Source: Verrucomicrobiia bacterium
GTDB taxonomy: Bacteria > Verrucomicrobiota > Verrucomicrobiia > Verrucomicrobiales > DEV007
Assembly (NCBI GenBank): GCA_020439945.1
Contig: JAGRPB010000011.1
Span: forward strand, 1 to 56,318
Direction of reading: 5' to 3'
DNA: 56,318 nt
In this document: positions 1 through 7,253 of the stretch, in pieces
Layout: each line of letters starts with the position of its first letter
Numbering within the stretch: position 1 is the first letter of the stretch
Position numbers and translations under genes: made by a program
Notes under the pieces: generated by a model
Database searches by the model: none
The model's input: only the letters and a program-made list of their open reading frames with translations
What the model was told of the DNA's origin: nothing

Positions 1-937
1 CAAAAGCTGAAACCGGATTTCCCGGCAATCCGAAAACGAACGCGCCAGGGCTACCGCCATGGCTTTGTTTTCCCCAAACAAAAAGGAAGGGTTTTCCGGG
101 CTTTACCCGCACTCGCCAGAAGTCGGACGCCACCCCCAGTTCGGCGAGCGTTTCTTTCACAAAATCCCGATCACCGACCGAGACGCCCCCCGCCACCAGG
201 AGAAAATCGGAAGCCTCAAGCGCCTCCGCCAGCATCGCTCGCAGTGCCTCCGGTTCATCGGGCGCGTGCCAGCGGCGAGGTCGCGCACCAAGCTCCCGAA
301 CGAGCGCCGCCAGCATTGGCCCATTGGAATTGTAGAGACATCCCTGCGGCAGCGACGTTTCGCCCTGACCTGGTTCCCGAAGTTCGTCCCCGGTGGTCAC
401 GATGCCGACCCGTGGTTTCGCGAAGACCGGAACCTCAGTGTAGCCCTGGGATGCCAGCAGTCCGATCGCCGCGGGACCTATTACCACGCCGGCCTCAAAC
501 AATTTCTGTCCCGCACAAACATCGCCTCCTCGCGGCCGGATGTTCTCTCCGGATTCAACCCCCTCAACGATCTCGATGCGATTCGAGTCGGCCAGACGCC
601 TGACATCCTCCTGCATGATCACCGCGTCCGCTCCGGCCGGGATCGGGGCGCCGGTGAAAATTCGAATGGCCTGTCCGGATTCGAGGGCGAGACGCAGGTC
701 GGGACCGGCCGGCTGTTCACCGGCGATTTGCAGCTTCGCCCCAGCGACGGCTTCGACCGCACGCACTGCGTAGCCATCCATCGAGGAATTGTCGAAGCCG
801 GGCAGGTCGACCCGCCCGACGATCTCGCGCGAAAGCACGCGACCCAAGGCCTCTTCCAGCGAGACAGTTTCCTCCGGACCGCCGCCCAGAGGGATCGCTT
901 CCAGGATTCGTCGGCGAGCCTCTGTTTCCTCGATCAT
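1..937 (-). CDS. moeA: Molybdopterin molybdenumtransferase MoeA, cut by the left window edge
   Basis: MoeA acts in the cytoplasm at the last step of molybdenum-cofactor synthesis, inserting molybdate into adenylated molybdopterin. The frame is open from the ATG at 937 to the window edge, so about 312 of the usual ~400 residues are visible and the C-terminal domain is missing. Hallmark blocks seen on translation are FDNSSMDGYAV (residues 48-58), TGAPIPAGADAVI (95-107), VGIVTTGDEL (177-186), YNSNGP, and FGLPGNPVSAF at the very edge. A lipoprotein gene lies 48 bases upstream on the same strand and could be cotranscribed. No other cofactor gene or molybdoenzyme is in view. The family call is firm; only the missing 3' end is uncertain. 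Confidence 0.95.
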   Translation of the reverse strand, partial: MIEETEARRRILEAIPLGGGPEETVSLEEALGRVLSREIVGRVDLPGFDNSSMDGYAVRAVEAVAGAKLQIAGEQPAGPDLRLALESGQAIRIFTGAPIPAGADAVIMQEDVRRLADSNRIEIVEGVESGENIRPRGGDVCAGQKLFEAGVVIGPAAIGLLASQGYTEVPVFAKPRVGIVTTGDELREPGQGETSLPQGCLYNSNGPMLAALVRELGARPRRWHAPDEPEALRAMLAEALEASDFLLVAGGVSVGDRDFVKETLAELGVASDFWRVRVKPGKPFLFVWGKQSHGGSPGAFVFGLPGNPVSAF

Positions 938-985
938 GCAATCTCTGAATTTGAAATATCGCGGGTTTCGCCACCTGCGCCCGCC

Positions 986-1540
986 CTACTCAAGGACCTC
1001 ATCCTGATCGCCACCGAGGTTTTCAAAACGAATCTCTCCCTGACCATCGAGATAGCCAAACATGACCACCCGGTCGTTGACCGCCGGGTGCCCCTCCACA
1101 ATGTCCGCCGCGAGAAAGGCACCTTTTCGTTCGGGGCTGAGTTTCAGTTTTCCCGTGGGCCGACCCTGTTCGTCAAAAGTCACCAGATCCGCCTCCGGCT
1201 TGATTTCCGTGGTCCGTCCGGTCCGGATGAGCACGAATCCGCCCGCTTCGTGGACGAGATGCACGGAACCGATCGGCAGTTTCTGGGGAATCGGCAGCGC
1301 GTTCTTTTTTTTCTCCGCCTCCTGTTCCTTCTTTTTGTCGCGCTTCATCCAATCGCCGACTTTTGAGAAAAGCCCGCCTTCGGAGTCGTCCTTTTTCGCT
1401 TTTTTGGTCTTGGCGACCTTGGATTCACCTTTTCCGATGCCGTCAAAGACACAACCGGTCAGCATCAACGCCGCGCTCGAAAGGAGTGACACCACTCCAA
1501 TTCCAATGGTCGAAGTCACCGGCGAGTTCCGAGAGCGCAT
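986..1540 (-). CDS. Putative lipoprotein, lysine-rich, unknown function
   Basis: A 184-residue protein with a short basic N-terminus, a hydrophobic stretch and a lipobox-like LMLTGC with the cysteine at residue 30, so probably exported and lipid-anchored. Residues about 35-85 are very rich in Lys, Asp and Glu and look disordered. The C-terminal ~100 residues look globular and contain short beta-rich segments (GSVHLVHEAGGFVLIRTG, RVVMFGYLDGQGEIRF), but I recognise no family. An in-frame TTG at 1588 would add 16 residues; the ATG at 1540 is preferred because it places a normal signal peptide at the start. It lies upstream of moeA in the same direction and just downstream of tRNA-Ser(GCU). Function unknown. 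Confidence 0.75.
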   Translation of the reverse strand: MRSRNSPVTSTIGIGVVSLLSSAALMLTGCVFDGIGKGESKVAKTKKAKKDDSEGGLFSKVGDWMKRDKKKEQEAEKKKNALPIPQKLPIGSVHLVHEAGGFVLIRTGRTTEIKPEADLVTFDEQGRPTGKLKLSPERKGAFLAADIVEGHPAVNDRVVMFGYLDGQGEIRFENLGGDQDEVLE

Positions 1541-1597
1541 CGACAAAATCTGGGCGGGAAAAGCTGGGAGAGACGTCGAACCAACCAACAGGAAAAA

Positions 1598-1687
1598 TGG
1601 CGGTGAGGGTGGGATTCGAACCCACGGTACTGTTTCCAGTACGCATCTTTAGCAAAGATGTGCTTTCGACCACTCAGCCACCTCACC
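1598..1687 (-). tRNA. tRNA-Ser(GCU)
   Basis: On the minus strand the 90-base unit starts GGTGAGG and ends CCTCACC-G-CCA, giving a perfect 7-bp acceptor stem with an encoded CCA end. The anticodon arm is CATCT-TTGCTAA-AGATG, so the anticodon is GCT, reading AGC/AGU serine codons. The T arm carries GGTTCGAATCC, and a long variable arm (GTACTG/CAGTAC) marks it as a class II tRNA, as expected for serine. Confidence 0.97.
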
Positions 1688-1853
1688 ATTGGGATTCGAG
1701 GAATGACCGATCGAATTTTTCCTGTTTCCCGCCCTCGGGGGACGGGGGTGAGAAACAAACAGATGAAGGCCTTTTCGTCAACCTGATTCCAGCCCGACTC
1801 AAGCCGGGCGGAAACTTTTCTCACTGCGCCGTTCGATCCGCGATCATGCCGAC

Positions 1854-1888
1854 AAAGAAAAAGCCGGAGCGGAAAAACCGCCCCGGCT
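1854..1888 (-). terminator. Rho-independent terminator after the beta-barrel gene
   Basis: Read on the minus strand: stem AGCCGGGGCGG, loop TTTT(T), then CCGCTCCGGCT with one small bulge, followed at once by TTTTTCTTT. It lies about 50 bases beyond the stop codon of the outer-membrane protein gene at 1939 and points the same way, so it most likely ends that transcript. Confidence 0.8.
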
Positions 1889-1938
1889 CAGTCAAACTTT
1901 CTCAGAAGAATGAAATTCTTCTACAGGGATCTCCTCGA

Positions 1939-2466
1939 TCAGAAAGGAATGCGCAGACCGCTGCGAATCAGCGTGAAGTCGCGATCGTCTTCGACCCAGT
2001 TGTAGGTGGCATCGACGAAGATGCCCACGCAACCCATGGAATCGAGGCGGATATCGAGACCGGCACCGACGTCGAACAGACCGTCCGTGGCGCTGTTGGT
2101 CAGCAGACCGCCACCAGCGAGCACGTAAGGAGCGATGCAGATGTCTTTCATCGGCATGCGGTAAATCAGGTTACCGGTGATGACGTGTTCTTCGCTCTCG
2201 AAAGCAGCAATGGTGTAGCTGAGTTCGACACCGACGTTTTCGGTGAAGAAGTAACCGAGAGCGGCACCTCCACCGAGTTCACCGTCGCCACTGTCCGGAA
2301 TCGCACCCGCGACGAAGCCACTGAATTCAAATCCAGTGCCAAAGCAGTCGCAGCCGGCCGGAATCACGACGGGATTTTTTTCGACAGGGTTCTTGCCCCA
2401 GTCACCCGCGGACGCGAGGCCGATGGTAAGTGAGAGAACCGTGAGAGTAGACAACAGTTTTTTCAT
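1939..2466 (-). CDS. Outer-membrane beta-barrel protein (paralogue of the one at 46158)
   Basis: A 175-residue exported protein. Residues 1-20 form a signal peptide ending ASA before GDWG. The rest alternates aromatic/hydrophobic and glycine-rich strands (GYFFTENVGVELSYTI, APYVLAGGGLL, FDVGAGLDIRL) and ends in a terminal phenylalanine, as small OmpA/OmpW-like barrels do. Two cysteines near residues 39-41 (CDC) and two more (C109, C142 region) could form disulfides. It stands alone between two serine tRNAs, with its own terminator downstream. A possible promoter lies upstream (TTGTCA at 2526-2521, TAAGCT at 2504-2499, 16-base spacer), but the -10 is poor. The same architecture recurs in the gene at 46158-46679. 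The exact family and any ligand are unknown. Confidence 0.85.
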   Translation of the reverse strand: MKKLLSTLTVLSLTIGLASAGDWGKNPVEKNPVVIPAGCDCFGTGFEFSGFVAGAIPDSGDGELGGGAALGYFFTENVGVELSYTIAAFESEEHVITGNLIYRMPMKDICIAPYVLAGGGLLTNSATDGLFDVGAGLDIRLDSMGCVGIFVDATYNWVEDDRDFTLIRSGLRIPF

Positions 2467-2695
2467 GGTAGTTTCTGAGTAGGTTGTTGACAGCCGCTAG
2501 CTTAGCGATCCTCTCAAATATGACAAACCCTTTTTTTGGAAATTTTAGATAGCTTAATGAATTCCCGTTTTTGGCCCGTTATTTCAACTTGCGAGCCGCT
2601 CATTTTCGCACACTAGTCTCCTTCCGCTCGTTTCCCCGACCGTTTTCGCGCTGCTGCGAAATGGGATCTCAGGTGGATTCCCTTATTTCAAAAAA

Positions 2696-2785
2696 GGACA
2701 GGTGCCAGAGCGGTCGAATGGGCACGCCTGGAAAGCGTGTGTGCCGGCAACGGTACCGAGGGTTCGAATCCCTCCCTGTCCGCCA
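2696..2785 (+). tRNA. tRNA-Ser(GGA)
   Basis: A 90-base class II tRNA: acceptor GGACAGG pairs with CCTGTCC, followed by G and an encoded CCA. The anticodon arm CACGC-CTGGAAA-GCGTG gives anticodon GGA, reading UCC/UCU. The long variable arm and GGTTCGAATCC T loop are present. Its last bases are repeated 179 bp further on (2946-2966). Confidence 0.97.
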
Positions 2786-2787
2786 TT
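2767..2787 (+). repeat. Direct repeat copy 1: 3' end of tRNA-Ser(GGA)
   Basis: These 21 bases, from the T arm through the CCA end plus two more bases, recur exactly at 2946-2966. A duplicated tRNA 3' end is the usual footprint of site-specific integration or of a partial tRNA duplication. Confidence 0.85.
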
Positions 2788-2945
2788 CACTTCTCAAGGC
2801 CAAAAAAGCGAAGCGAGGCTTTGAGACGTGAATTTGCCGGCCCGGGGTTCGAACGCAGTTCGAGTGCGTCTGTCCCGCTCTCGGCGGGAGTCAAAAAATC
2901 GCGAGCGACAGCGAGCCTCTGCCGCACAGATGGCCAACGGCCATC
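2788..2945. other. 158-bp hairpin-rich spacer between the two tRNA-end repeats
   Basis: No gene is seen. The segment holds several inverted repeats: TCTCAAGGCC (2792-2801) with GGCTTTGAGA (2817-2826), extendable outward to CAC/GTG; TCCCGC-tctc-GGCGGGA around 2874-2890; and GATGGCC-aac-GGCCATC just before the second repeat. It also contains GGGGTTCGAACGC, resembling a tRNA T arm, so a decayed tRNA fragment is possible. The first hairpin could help end the tRNA transcript, although no T-tract follows it. Confidence 0.6.
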
Positions 2946-2966
2946 AATCCCTCCCTGTCCGCCATT
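2946..2966 (+). repeat. Direct repeat copy 2: detached copy of the tRNA-Ser(GGA) 3' end
   Basis: Identical over 21 bases to 2767-2787, but not preceded by the rest of a tRNA. No integrase gene lies beside it, so any element once bounded by these repeats has been lost or was very small. Confidence 0.85.
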
Positions 2967-2993
2967 TCGAACGCAGCACCCCTCGGCCAGGGA

Positions 2994-3665
2994 ATGAATC
3001 ACGGCGGGATTTTAATTGTGGGTCGGTTGGCAAGCGGTGAAAATTCCACTCCCGAGCAACCGGCTATTCGAGGGAGATTGGGCGATGCCGATCCATCGCC
3101 ACTCAAAATCCACAGCCTACGATTCACCGTGACGCTGAAATACCGAAACACCCATCAGGACTACATCGCTCCCTATTTCGCCAAGCACCCGAATTGTGTC
3201 CGAGACGCAACCAGGAATTTCTACTCCCAAATGGCGCTTTGGTGGTTCCTGCTTTTCCTGGCCGCGTGCATCGCATTCAAGGCCGGAATGCTGATCACCT
3301 TCTTCGTTTTCATGGCAGCACTGGGATATTCCATTTCCCGCTCCATCCACTACGGGAAACGCTACCGGGAGTCCCTGATTCAATCGTCCCGAGATCGACC
3401 CGAAACGAACATCGTCCTCCAAGTGGATGAAGAGGGCTTCACCGAAAAGGTGGACGAAATCGTCAGTGTCGCGCCATGGCGTTCGGTGACGCGATTCTAT
3501 CTGATTGAGAAACGGCTGCTCCTCGAACTGTCGTCCGGGTCTTTCGCGATCATTCCAAGAGACGAAATCCACGAAGGAGCGGAACACTTCGAGGCGTTGA
3601 TCACCATCCTGAAAGAGAAGGGCATCCCCGACCGGACGGCCGGGGTCGAAACCAGGAAATCCTGA
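2994..3665 (+). CDS. YcxB-like membrane protein
   Basis: The frame encodes up to 223 residues. A core of TLKYRNTHQDYIAPYF, two adjacent hydrophobic segments (about residues 80-112) and a soluble C-terminal part (EGFTEKVDEIVSVAPWRSVTRF...) resembles the YcxB-like family of small inner-membrane proteins of unknown role. The start is uncertain. The ATG at 2994 gives an N-terminal stretch that does not look like a family member; the GTG at 3129 would start right at TLKYRN and give 178 residues. No convincing ribosome-binding site decides between them. The gene lies just after the duplicated tRNA end and converges on the FAD oxidoreductase gene. Confidence 0.65.
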   Translation: MNHGGILIVGRLASGENSTPEQPAIRGRLGDADPSPLKIHSLRFTVTLKYRNTHQDYIAPYFAKHPNCVRDATRNFYSQMALWWFLLFLAACIAFKAGMLITFFVFMAALGYSISRSIHYGKRYRESLIQSSRDRPETNIVLQVDEEGFTEKVDEIVSVAPWRSVTRFYLIEKRLLLELSSGSFAIIPRDEIHEGAEHFEALITILKEKGIPDRTAGVETRKS

Positions 3666-3735
3666 CCGATCGCGAACCGGAATCCTCGAAAGGTCACCAC
3701 CCGTGTTTCGCGTTCACCACCTCCGCCCATAGGCA

Positions 3736-6700
3736 TCAGCGCTGATTCCCTTCTTCGAGCACCGCGTGGGCGTGTTTCGCGAACAGGCCGCGCAGATCGT
3801 GCTCATACTGTCGCAGGATCTTCTCGCCCAAACCCTGGTGATCGCCGCAGCGATACAGGGCGCGGGCGAGGATAATCTCACGCAAGGGCTCTGAACGCTC
3901 TTCCTGTCGATCGCTCTCACCGATCTCGGTGATGGCATGCCCCATCATTCCCTCTTTCATCAACAGACCGGCGAGCGATTCTGCGGCGGCGGGATCGCGC
4001 TCCGCCTCAAGCGCCATGGCGACGGCCCGATGATGGGAAAATTCCCTGGTGGCATCGAGTTGATCGACTTTCTCCAGAATGGCCTCGATGCCTTTTGAAT
4101 CGCCCGAACGACCGAGCGCGATGATCTGCGAATCCAAGGGTGAGATGCTGCCGCCGAACTGTCCCATGCCGCGGAAATTCCACCCTTCGTCCCAGTCATG
4201 TGACCGGATGGTTTCGATCAGCGTTGGGGCGCCCGTGGGATCTCCCAGCATCCCGAGCAGGTTGGCGTAGATCAGGCGCGGTTCAGCGTCTTCGGTCGAC
4301 TGATACGCTTTCTTCAGCAACGGCAGAGACCGGTCTTTCTCTTCGAGAAGTATCGCGAGGCCGCGGTAGTCGTTCACGACGGAAGCGACGGCGGCAGCGA
4401 TGACATCGTCTCCCGCGGGGCCGCTGTCCTGAGCTTCGAGTACCTCCTCGGGCAACGATCCGATTTCGACGAGGTGTTTCTGGAGAGCCTTAACATCCAG
4501 GGAACGCAGCGGAATCCCCTGCTCCGCCACAGTAGCCGCCGCCACGCCGGCCGCGTAGCCCTGGTTCTGAACGCAGGGCTGCATGCGGAGGATCGGCATG
4601 GCGTCACGATGCGCACTGATCCCGAGTCCGGTCACGAGCACGCCCTCGATGCCCTCGGGCAACAGGGCGCGATACGGCACGGGCGCCTGCATGTCTTTCT
4701 TGTCCGGAAAATCGATCAGGAAAACGGGATGCACGGTGTAGCCGTGGGTATCGAAATTGCTCTCATGAATGGCGATGGTGTCGTGCCAGGTTCTACCATT
4801 GATGATGTCCAGCGGGCTGATGTAGGCGTCACCGACGATACGACGCCGTTCCCGGGTATCGATGAATGACGAAAGATCGTAGCTGCCGCGATACTTTTTC
4901 CGCCCCGCGACGATCATCCGCCACTGGTCCACGGGATCGGATTCGTCGGCGAACGAATAGTCCGTATTGTGGTAACCCGTTCCGAGCGCCCGCGGCGAAA
5001 GTCCGGTCCCCTGCATGGCGACGTGCTCGGCCGACGTGGTCATGAACTTGGCGCCCGCGGCCACGGCAATGTCCGAATTGCCGGTGGAATCGACCACCGC
5101 TTTCGCGAGCACCACTCCCCGCCCCTGGGAGGTGGCCACGACCACGCCTTTTACGGCGCCGTTTTCGACGATGGCGCCGCAGGCGAGCGTGGAAAACCAG
5201 ATATCGCCTCCGGCCTCGACGATCTGATTCCGCCACACTTCACGTTTCGCCACCGGGTTCCAGCCACCCTTTCGCTTCGGCCCACCCATCTCGTCGACGT
5301 GTTGGTCGATCTCCTCGGTGAAGCCCTTTCGATAACCATGATAGTAACTGGAAATGAGCCCCAGGGTGCCGACCCCGCCGAGGTGATCCTGAAATTCGAT
5401 CACCAGCGTCTTCGCTCCTTTTCGGCCCGCTCCGATACCCGCCGGAGCGCCGCCCGTCCCGCCACCGGCGACGACCACATCGTACTCGCCGAGCACCGGC
5501 AACGCCCTGGCTGCTGACGACACGGTCGGGAGACCTTCATCCGTGGGACGAGGCCCGTTGAGAAATTCCGCTACCTCGCCCACCTTTCGGGCGCCCTCGG
5601 GCGACGCCGCCTTCACGGACACCTCACCGGAAACGGTCGCCTGTGACGCCAGTTCCGCGGCCGCCGCGCCGATCCGCGTTCCGACCCGCATCAGGTTGAG
5701 GGGACGAAGCAGTCCCGCCGCCGCGTCACGCGACAGATCGGCGCACCCCCCGAGAACGAAAAACCGGTCGAGGTTCGCCGACTGGAACGCCGCCAGATCG
5801 ACCGTCTGCGCATCGAAGTTCGCCGCCGAATCCGAGATTTTCCCCTTCATGGGATCCGGAGGCACCTGGAAAAGCACGTCCGATTCGTCGACGAGTGCGA
5901 CATCGAAGGTTTCCCCGCGCGCGATCACTTCCGCTCTGGCAAATGACGCGGCACTGTCGTCCGCCATGGGGATCTCCAGGTCGTAGACATAAACATCATG
6001 GGCGCCTTCGGCTGAGTAGAACTTCACCCGAGCGGTTTCGACCTCGATCCCGTCGCCGGTTTTCGGGTCGCCTCCGGCCACGATGCGCTGAAATGTCTGT
6101 TTTCCAGCCGGGTAAGCCGCAAACTCGACTCCCGCCGCCCGGGCGAGCGAGCCGCGAGCGGTGGCGTCGATCACGACCTTGGCTTTGACCGCCTGACGAC
6201 CCGCGCGATTCGCCATCACGATCCCGGCCGGTTGGCCTTTTTCGTCCACCAGCAGATCGGTGGCGATCGATCCGTAGAGATACTGCACTCCGGCGCCGAG
6301 GAGGGCTTCATCGAGCGCGACCTTCACCTGCATCGGCGTCGCCGGGGGGCGGACCGCTTCGGGATCGACCGTCACTTCGGCGTCTTCGATCAGCAGCAAT
6401 TCACCGAGCAAAATTCGTTGTGCTTCGGGCGCCTTTTTCGCCAGCACCTTCACGAAGCGGCAAGGCTGCTTCACCGGCATGGTCCACTGCACCACCGCGT
6501 CTCCGGTTCCGGTCACGGTGGACTGCTCGACCTCGCCCAATTCGCGCCAGAGCTTGCCATTCGGCGAGGTCCAGACTTCCACACCGCCGACTTCGAACTC
6601 GCCCTGACGGAGAAACGACATCAGGTGCAGTTCCTTGAGTCGCGCCATTTTTCCGAGATCAGCGATCACGGTAGTGTCGGCGTCAAACTGGACGGAGTGA

Positions 6701-7146
6701 CTCGCCGCCAGCTGCCAGGCGCCATCCGTCAGCACCGTGCTCTTCGGATCGGCGTGCTTGCGGTTCGCCGGCTGGTCGACTTCGTAGGTGAAGCTGAGCC
6801 GATTGGGGAAACCGGTGACGGGGTCTTCGCGTTCGAAGAGTGCCTTTTCCAGAGGCGACTCCGCCTGCTCGTCATCTTCCAGCCAGAGACGCAACGTTCC
6901 AGCCACGTCTTCGCCCAGGTAAGGTCGCGGCGCGGCCAGGAAAACGGAGGCTCCCTTCGAGGCCGCTTCCACCGCGGCGGTAATGGCGCCCGTGCTGCCG
7001 CCGACGATCGCCACATCGACGTCGTAGGCGACCGGAATCTCACGCGCTGACTCCACCACGGCATCGATGGCCTGTGATGTTTGGGAAAACGACGCCAGCG
7101 TCGCCAGACACCACGCGAGAATGATCGAAAGGGGAAGGTTTTTCAT
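3736..7146 (-). CDS. Exported FAD-dependent oxidoreductase with two fused FAD modules
   Basis: A 1136-residue protein beginning with a signal peptide (residues 1-26, ...SQTSQA), hence periplasmic or outer-surface. Two dinucleotide-binding motifs are visible: VAIVGGSTGA (46-55) and VVVAGGGTGGAPAG (557-570). Each is followed by its own second flavin-contact block, VVIDATARGS (about 324-333) and VVDSTGNSDIAVAAG. Both halves resemble the FAD_oxidored family that is abundant in exported enzymes of Verrucomicrobiota and Planctomycetes. The first half is interrupted around residues 140-255 by a discoidin (F5/8 type C)-like segment (VEVWTSPNGKLWRELG, RFVKVLAKK). The last ~200 residues are alpha-helical and HEAT-like. 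The substrate is unknown. It is divergent from the FMN_bind membrane protein gene, 107 bases apart. Confidence 0.85.
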   Translation of the reverse strand: MKNLPLSIILAWCLATLASFSQTSQAIDAVVESAREIPVAYDVDVAIVGGSTGAITAAVEAASKGASVFLAAPRPYLGEDVAGTLRLWLEDDEQAESPLEKALFEREDPVTGFPNRLSFTYEVDQPANRKHADPKSTVLTDGAWQLAASHSVQFDADTTVIADLGKMARLKELHLMSFLRQGEFEVGGVEVWTSPNGKLWRELGEVEQSTVTGTGDAVVQWTMPVKQPCRFVKVLAKKAPEAQRILLGELLLIEDAEVTVDPEAVRPPATPMQVKVALDEALLGAGVQYLYGSIATDLLVDEKGQPAGIVMANRAGRQAVKAKVVIDATARGSLARAAGVEFAAYPAGKQTFQRIVAGGDPKTGDGIEVETARVKFYSAEGAHDVYVYDLEIPMADDSAASFARAEVIARGETFDVALVDESDVLFQVPPDPMKGKISDSAANFDAQTVDLAAFQSANLDRFFVLGGCADLSRDAAAGLLRPLNLMRVGTRIGAAAAELASQATVSGEVSVKAASPEGARKVGEVAEFLNGPRPTDEGLPTVSSAARALPVLGEYDVVVAGGGTGGAPAGIGAGRKGAKTLVIEFQDHLGGVGTLGLISSYYHGYRKGFTEEIDQHVDEMGGPKRKGGWNPVAKREVWRNQIVEAGGDIWFSTLACGAIVENGAVKGVVVATSQGRGVVLAKAVVDSTGNSDIAVAAGAKFMTTSAEHVAMQGTGLSPRALGTGYHNTDYSFADESDPVDQWRMIVAGRKKYRGSYDLSSFIDTRERRRIVGDAYISPLDIINGRTWHDTIAIHESNFDTHGYTVHPVFLIDFPDKKDMQAPVPYRALLPEGIEGVLVTGLGISAHRDAMPILRMQPCVQNQGYAAGVAAATVAEQGIPLRSLDVKALQKHLVEIGSLPEEVLEAQDSGPAGDDVIAAAVASVVNDYRGLAILLEEKDRSLPLLKKAYQSTEDAEPRLIYANLLGMLGDPTGAPTLIETIRSHDWDEGWNFRGMGQFGGSISPLDSQIIALGRSGDSKGIEAILEKVDQLDATREFSHHRAVAMALEAERDPAAAESLAGLLMKEGMMGHAITEIGESDRQEERSEPLREIILARALYRCGDHQGLGEKILRQYEHDLRGLFAKHAHAVLEEGNQR

Positions 7147-7253
7147 ATGGGGAAAAAAGCAGGGCTCATCTTTGAACGAGTGGGAGGAAAAGGCAAAAAA
7201 ATCCCCGAACCGGATTGCGCGGGTTCAAAATCGCCGATAGAAGCCTTCACTCC

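Noticed and set aside
59..1366. Long plus-strand frame of 435 codons
   Set aside because: It is antisense to moeA and the lipoprotein gene, has no recognisable domain, and arises from GC-rich codon bias on the opposite strand.
2788..2966. CRISPR-like array at the repeated tRNA end
   Set aside because: There are only two copies, 179 bp apart, and the repeat is part of a tRNA.
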